Shown here piece after piece: positions 5,096-8,198 of a stretch of 8,198 nucleotides of DNA. The DNA is from Candidatus Zixiibacteriota bacterium (GTDB lineage: Bacteria; Zixibacteria; MSB-5A5; GN15; JAAZOE01). The stretch lies in NCBI GenBank assembly GCA_028700875.1, contig JAQVRW010000122.1, positions 1 through 8,198 of the forward strand, in the 5' to 3' direction. Numbering within the stretch: the stretch's first letter is position 1; the number at the start of each line of letters is the position of its first letter. Both the position numbers and the translations under genes were made by a program. Below the pieces are notes generated by a model that was not told the DNA's origin, ran no database searches, and saw nothing but the letters and a program-made list of their open reading frames with translations.

Positions 5096-7441
5096 ATGAT
5101 TTCCAATAGAATCGGCCGCCTCGAGCTGTCCCCCACGTTGCGCATCACCGCCAAAGCCAAGGCGATGAAGGCCGAAGGGATCGATGTTATCGATTTCTCC
5201 GTGGGCGAGCCGGACTTCTCGACACCGGCAAACATCAAGGACGCGGCCAAGAACGCGATCGACGCCAACTTCACCAAGTATACCGCGAACGACGGTATCC
5301 CCGAGTTGAAGGAAGCGATCCGCATCCGTCTCAAGGAAGACTTCGGCGTCGAATACAAGAAGAACGAAATTATCGTCTCCACCGGCGGCAAGCAATGCCT
5401 CTATAACTTCTTCATGTCGGTGCTGAATCGTGACGAGGAAGTGATCATCCCCGCCCCCTATTGGGTCTCTTACCCACAGCAGGTGCTGATGGTCAAGGGC
5501 AAGCCGGTCATCGTGCGGACGCGCGAGGACAACGGCTTCCGCCTGACGCCCGAGGAACTGAAAGCGCATCTGAATTTCAACACCAAGGCGATCATCATCA
5601 ACAACCCGTCGAATCCGACCGGTTCCGGCTACACCCGGGATCAGCTTATGGAGCTCTGCGATATCGCGGCGTCGGAAGGGGTGCTGATCGTCGCCGATGA
5701 AATCTACGCCAAGATCATCTATGACGGTTTCCGGTTTCACTCCATCGCCTCGCTGAGCGACAAGATCAAGGCCAAGACGATCCTGATCAGCGGCGTGTCG
5801 AAGTCGTACGCCATGACCGGCTGGCGGATCGGCTATGCCGCCGGGCCGCGCGAGATTATCGCCGCCATGGGCATCGTCCAGTCGCACACGACCTCCAACG
5901 CCAACTCCATCGCCCAGAAGGCGGCGGCCGAAGCATTGAGCGGCAACCAGGCCGAGGTCAACCACATGGTGGCCGAATTCCATTCCCGCCGCAATTTCAT
6001 GCTCAGCAAACTGCGGCGCATTCCGGGGGTTTCCTGCTATGAACCGCAGGGCGCGTTCTACCTCTTCCCCAACGTCTCGGCCTTCTATAACACCGAGTAC
6101 GGCGGGATGAAGATTCGCAATTCCTACGGGTTGGCCTACTATCTGCTGCGCGAGGCGGCCGTGGCGGTGGTGCCGGGCAGCGCGTTCGGCGCGGAAGACA
6201 ATATCCGTCTCTCCTACGCCACGTCGTCGGAGAACATCGAAAAAGGCATGGATCGGATCATCGAAGCCATGGCCCGGTTGAAGGAATCACCGCAGTTCAA
6301 ACGGACGGCGCTGCAGAACGTGATGACTCATCCCAAGACGTCCACTGAGGCCAACACCGCAATTTCGCTGGAAGAGCGGGACGCTTTGGTGCAGGAGGCC
6401 GAGGCCGCGCTGCCGTACGACCGTTATTTCGAATGGAACGCCAACATCAACGGAATCATCATACAACTGCGCACCAACGTGCCGCACCTGTACGATTTTT
6501 GGGTGGAAAACTGGTATCCGGCGCAGTTGGAGTCGGACGTGGAGCCGCACGGCGTCATCTATGCCGTGGACGGGGTCCCCGGCCGCACGCCGTACGGGTA
6601 TTACCACCCCGATCTGCACACGGCGATCATCTTCAACAGCAGCTACTACGGTCAGATCCGCAGTTGGGCGCTGGGGATGGTGGCCCAGGCCAGCGAACGG
6701 CTCCTCGACGTGCACGGCCTCCGGGCGGCCTGCCTCGACTACAACAGCAACGGTCTGGCGTTAATCGGCCCCAAGGGACTCAAGCGCGGCTCGACCTTCT
6801 TCCGCATGCTGGAAGACGACAAGGCCCGTTTCCTGTCCAACGACTGGGTGTTCGTGCGCTACCGGGGCAGCGAGGCGATCGCCGACGCTCCGGAACGGAA
6901 ATTCTACGTGCGGACCAATATCGTCAAGAAGTTCCCCCGGTACGCGCGCATCTTCGACCGCAGCAAGTGCGAGAACGTCGTTACTAGCCGGGCCGACTGG
7001 ACCAACATGAAGGAACTGGGCGACGAGTGCCCGTTGGATCTGGGCGAACCGTACTGTTATTGGGGATCGGATGATTCCCGGGCTCTGATCGACCCGGCCT
7101 GGGTCGGAGGCCCGCAGAAATACATCAAACGGTCGCGACTGAAAACGATCGTTTTCCTGCATTATGAACCAAACGCCCCGGCGGTGCAGAAGCTGTCGGA
7201 GAGCGAAGCCCTGGATTACGTGACCGCCGGTTCCTACCGGGTCCCGACCGAAGCCGGCCTGAGTCCCTTCAAGACTCAGCCCTTCTTCAACCCGTACATT
7301 TTGTCCGGGTCGGTCGACCAGGAGGACTTGCAGCGGCGCAACTTCCACCAGCTTTTCCGGGTGGCCAAGGCTTTCAAATTCAACCTGGCTGCCGTTCCGC
7401 CGGAGGCGGTGAAATCGCGCATCAGGGAATTGATGGGATAG
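5096..7441 (+). CDS. Fusion: class Ib aspartate aminotransferase plus HPr-kinase/PEPCK-like P-loop domain
   Basis: Residues 1-397 form a full PLP-dependent class Ib (Thermus-type) aspartate aminotransferase, exchanging amino groups between aspartate and 2-oxoglutarate; prephenate is possible in this subgroup. Visible residues are VGEPDF, K99 in GGKQ (the acidic-substrate lysine of this subgroup), N173 in NPSNPTG, D201 in VADEIY, the PLP lysine K236 in GVSKSYAMTGWR, and the carboxylate-binding R371 in NIRLSYATS. The normal end of the family is near residue 397, yet the frame stays open to 781. The added part has no aminotransferase motifs. Its core, NGLALIGPKGLKRGSTFF (P-loop-like, 558-567) followed by ARFLSNDWVFV (D583), matches the HprK/PEPCK-fold pattern, but the Walker A loop is irregular. 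AAGGA (5084-5088) precedes the ATG by 7 bases. The first half is secure. The fold of the second is inferred and its substrate unknown. Confidence 0.85.
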   Translation: MISNRIGRLELSPTLRITAKAKAMKAEGIDVIDFSVGEPDFSTPANIKDAAKNAIDANFTKYTANDGIPELKEAIRIRLKEDFGVEYKKNEIIVSTGGKQCLYNFFMSVLNRDEEVIIPAPYWVSYPQQVLMVKGKPVIVRTREDNGFRLTPEELKAHLNFNTKAIIINNPSNPTGSGYTRDQLMELCDIAASEGVLIVADEIYAKIIYDGFRFHSIASLSDKIKAKTILISGVSKSYAMTGWRIGYAAGPREIIAAMGIVQSHTTSNANSIAQKAAAEALSGNQAEVNHMVAEFHSRRNFMLSKLRRIPGVSCYEPQGAFYLFPNVSAFYNTEYGGMKIRNSYGLAYYLLREAAVAVVPGSAFGAEDNIRLSYATSSENIEKGMDRIIEAMARLKESPQFKRTALQNVMTHPKTSTEANTAISLEERDALVQEAEAALPYDRYFEWNANINGIIIQLRTNVPHLYDFWVENWYPAQLESDVEPHGVIYAVDGVPGRTPYGYYHPDLHTAIIFNSSYYGQIRSWALGMVAQASERLLDVHGLRAACLDYNSNGLALIGPKGLKRGSTFFRMLEDDKARFLSNDWVFVRYRGSEAIADAPERKFYVRTNIVKKFPRYARIFDRSKCENVVTSRADWTNMKELGDECPLDLGEPYCYWGSDDSRALIDPAWVGGPQKYIKRSRLKTIVFLHYEPNAPAVQKLSESEALDYVTAGSYRVPTEAGLSPFKTQPFFNPYILSGSVDQEDLQRRNFHQLFRVAKAFKFNLAAVPPEAVKSRIRELMG
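6323..7438 (+). other. C-terminal HprK/PEPCK-like domain of the fusion (residues 410-781), possible internal start
   Basis: The segment from M410 is about 372 residues, large enough for an independent protein. It opens with a Ser/Thr-rich linker (MTHPKTSTEANTA), then an acidic helix and PYDRYFEWN. The pattern from 540 to 590 (LLDVHGL, a hydrophobic strand, GPKG..RGST, ARFLSNDW) resembles HPr kinase-related proteins: strand, P-loop, helix, then acidic Walker B. A later segment SRALIDPAWVGG precedes another hydrophobic strand (KTIVFLHYEP). No strong Shine-Dalgarno precedes the ATG at 6323, so independent translation is possible but unsupported. The catalytic His and the regular GxxGxGKST of active HPr kinase are not seen, so activity is uncertain. 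Confidence 0.5.
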
Positions 7442-7451
7442 GAGTACACCT

Positions 7452-7874
7452 GTGGCAAATACATTAGGGATCATCAAACCGGACGGCGTTCGCCGCAAAC
7501 TGGCCGGCAAAATCATCAGCAAGATCGAAGATAGCGGTCTGGTGGTGCGGGGGATCAAAATCCTTCGGCTGTCCAAGGGACAGGCGGAGAAGTTCTACGC
7601 CGTTCACGAAGGCAAACCGTTTTATTCCACGCTGGTGGAATTCATGACTTCGGGGCCTATCATTGTCATGGTCCTCGGCGGACATGGTTCCATCGAGAAG
7701 TGGCGGGAGTTGATGGGCGCCACCGACCCGGCCAAGGCCAAGTACAACACCATCCGCCGCGAGTATGGCACTTCGATCGAAAAGAACGTGGTGCACGGCT
7801 CCGATGGTCCGGAAACCGCCAAGACAGAAGTGGCGTTCTTTTTCCGTGAGGATGAAATTCTTCCGAAGGAATAA
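7452..7874 (+). CDS. ndk: Nucleoside diphosphate kinase
   Basis: Ndk transfers the gamma-phosphate of ATP to other nucleoside diphosphates through a phosphohistidine and so balances NTP and dNTP pools in the cytosol. The 140-residue length is normal. The diagnostic NVVHGSDG carries the phosphorylated H115. Other family features are LGIIKPDGV with K9 near the amino end, HEGKPF, SGPIIVMVL, GATDPAKA, and IRREYG before the active site. The start is GTG at 7452 with GGAG (7441-7444) 7 bases upstream. No in-frame ATG precedes it before the fusion gene ends. The gap to the fusion gene is 10 bases and to the next gene 6, so it sits inside the flotillin operon. It is intact, with nothing odd in composition. 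Confidence 0.97.
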   Translation: MANTLGIIKPDGVRRKLAGKIISKIEDSGLVVRGIKILRLSKGQAEKFYAVHEGKPFYSTLVEFMTSGPIIVMVLGGHGSIEKWRELMGATDPAKAKYNTIRREYGTSIEKNVVHGSDGPETAKTEVAFFFREDEILPKE

Positions 7875-7880
7875 GTCGAC

Positions 7881-8198
7881 ATGGCTGATTTGTACAATAC
7901 CGAGTTGTATGCCCGGTTTCACCGGGATTTGCAGCGCCGCCTGAACGGCCCGAACATCAAAGAGGTGAAGTTGGAAGACCTGCGGGGGCCGGCCATCCAG
8001 ACCGGCGTTCAGACCAAGTACGGGTCCTGGGCGTGGCGCTCGGCCGTCTCCAGCCGCATCGCGGAAAAAACGGTCAACCTGGGTTCCGAAAAGGTCCGCG
8101 AGTATCACCTGTCCGACGCGAAGAAGAAGATCATCAGCTCCGCCCCCGGAGAGTTGGACAAGGTTTTGCACCTGATGGAGACAATGCCGTTCGTGCAT
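7881..8198 (+). CDS. Unrecognised protein, amino-terminal 106 residues (continues beyond window)
   Basis: I do not recognise this gene. The frame is open from ATG at 7881 to the window end, with AGGA (7867-7870) 10 bases upstream, and it begins 6 bases after the ndk stop, so it is probably co-transcribed. The visible part is soluble and charged, with no signal peptide or membrane helix. It opens with an amphipathic stretch (MADLYNTELYARFHRDLQ), then a Lys/Glu-rich part, then YGSWAWRSAVSSRIAEK (about 51-67), which looks the most structured and conserved-like. A second helical region with DAKKK follows, and the visible part ends MPFVH. No nucleotide-binding or metal motif is in view. A PEP-carboxykinase-like enzyme is a very weak guess from the TKYGS...SSRIAEKT pattern. 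The strong codon bias, like that of its neighbours, supports a real gene. Confidence 0.75.
   Translation, partial: MADLYNTELYARFHRDLQRRLNGPNIKEVKLEDLRGPAIQTGVQTKYGSWAWRSAVSSRIAEKTVNLGSEKVREYHLSDAKKKIISSAPGELDKVLHLMETMPFVH

Noticed and set aside
5039..5983. Antisense open frame of 314 codons over the aminotransferase
   Set aside because: It lies opposite a gene with clear catalytic motifs, and its translation is rich in Gly, Arg, Asp and Val as expected of an antisense GC-rich frame.
6433..6987. Plus-strand out-of-frame open frame inside the fusion gene
   Set aside because: The translation is rich in Arg, Gln, His and Gly with no motif, whereas the fusion frame carries coherent secondary-structure patterns over the same bases.
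7464..8198. Antisense open frame over ndk and the last gene
   Set aside because: The plus-strand ndk is certain, and the antisense product shows no known motif; it arises from codon bias of the plus-strand genes.
1..8198. CRISPR arrays, tRNA or rRNA genes, insertion sequences, attachment sites
   Set aside because: I saw no regularly spaced repeats, cloverleaf-like sequence, rRNA segments, transposase genes or terminal inverted repeats.

Overview
The window looks like a compact bacterial chromosomal segment with moderately high GC, judged by eye and by the GC-rich third codon positions. Six complete or nearly complete core-metabolism genes and one unrecognised gene are packed with short gaps. 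There is no rRNA, tRNA, CRISPR array, transposon or phage signature. The bacterial character is clear from a prfB gene (RF2) with an intact programmed +1 frameshift site, Shine-Dalgarno sequences before nearly every start, and GTG and TTG starts. The phylum cannot be fixed from these genes. No stretch of more than 300 bases lacks a gene.

Left arm, minus strand (1-1277): a PHP-family phosphoesterase, most like histidinol-phosphatase and cut by the window edge, follows a glyoxalase-II-like metallo-beta-lactamase-fold hydrolase. The two genes overlap by 8 bases and probably share a transcript. They diverge from prfB across a 161-base spacer (1278-1438) that can hold a promoter for each direction.

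Middle, plus strand (1439-3561): prfB (365 aa once the frameshift is read) is followed after 31 bases by pta, phosphate acetyltransferase. A 142-base spacer follows, with a strong GC hairpin lacking a U-tract, a good sigma70-type promoter (TTGACA plus extended -10), and a second hairpin in the predicted leader just before the next ribosome binding site.

Right arm, plus strand (3704-8198): a flotillin, a 781-residue protein, ndk and an unrecognised gene are separated by only 3, 10 and 6 bases, so they are probably one operon. The 781-residue protein is the most unusual item. Its first ~397 residues are a complete class Ib aspartate aminotransferase with the active-site residues in place. The remaining ~370 residues resemble the HPr-kinase/PEP-carboxykinase P-loop fold, with an irregular Walker A loop. 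The join contains a TGATG sequence of the kind seen where two coupled genes overlap, so the fusion may have arisen from an ancestral gene pair or from a frame error.

Most of the window is ordinary housekeeping. The candidates for something new are the aminotransferase/kinase-fold fusion, its link to flotillin and ndk, and the unrecognised last gene.
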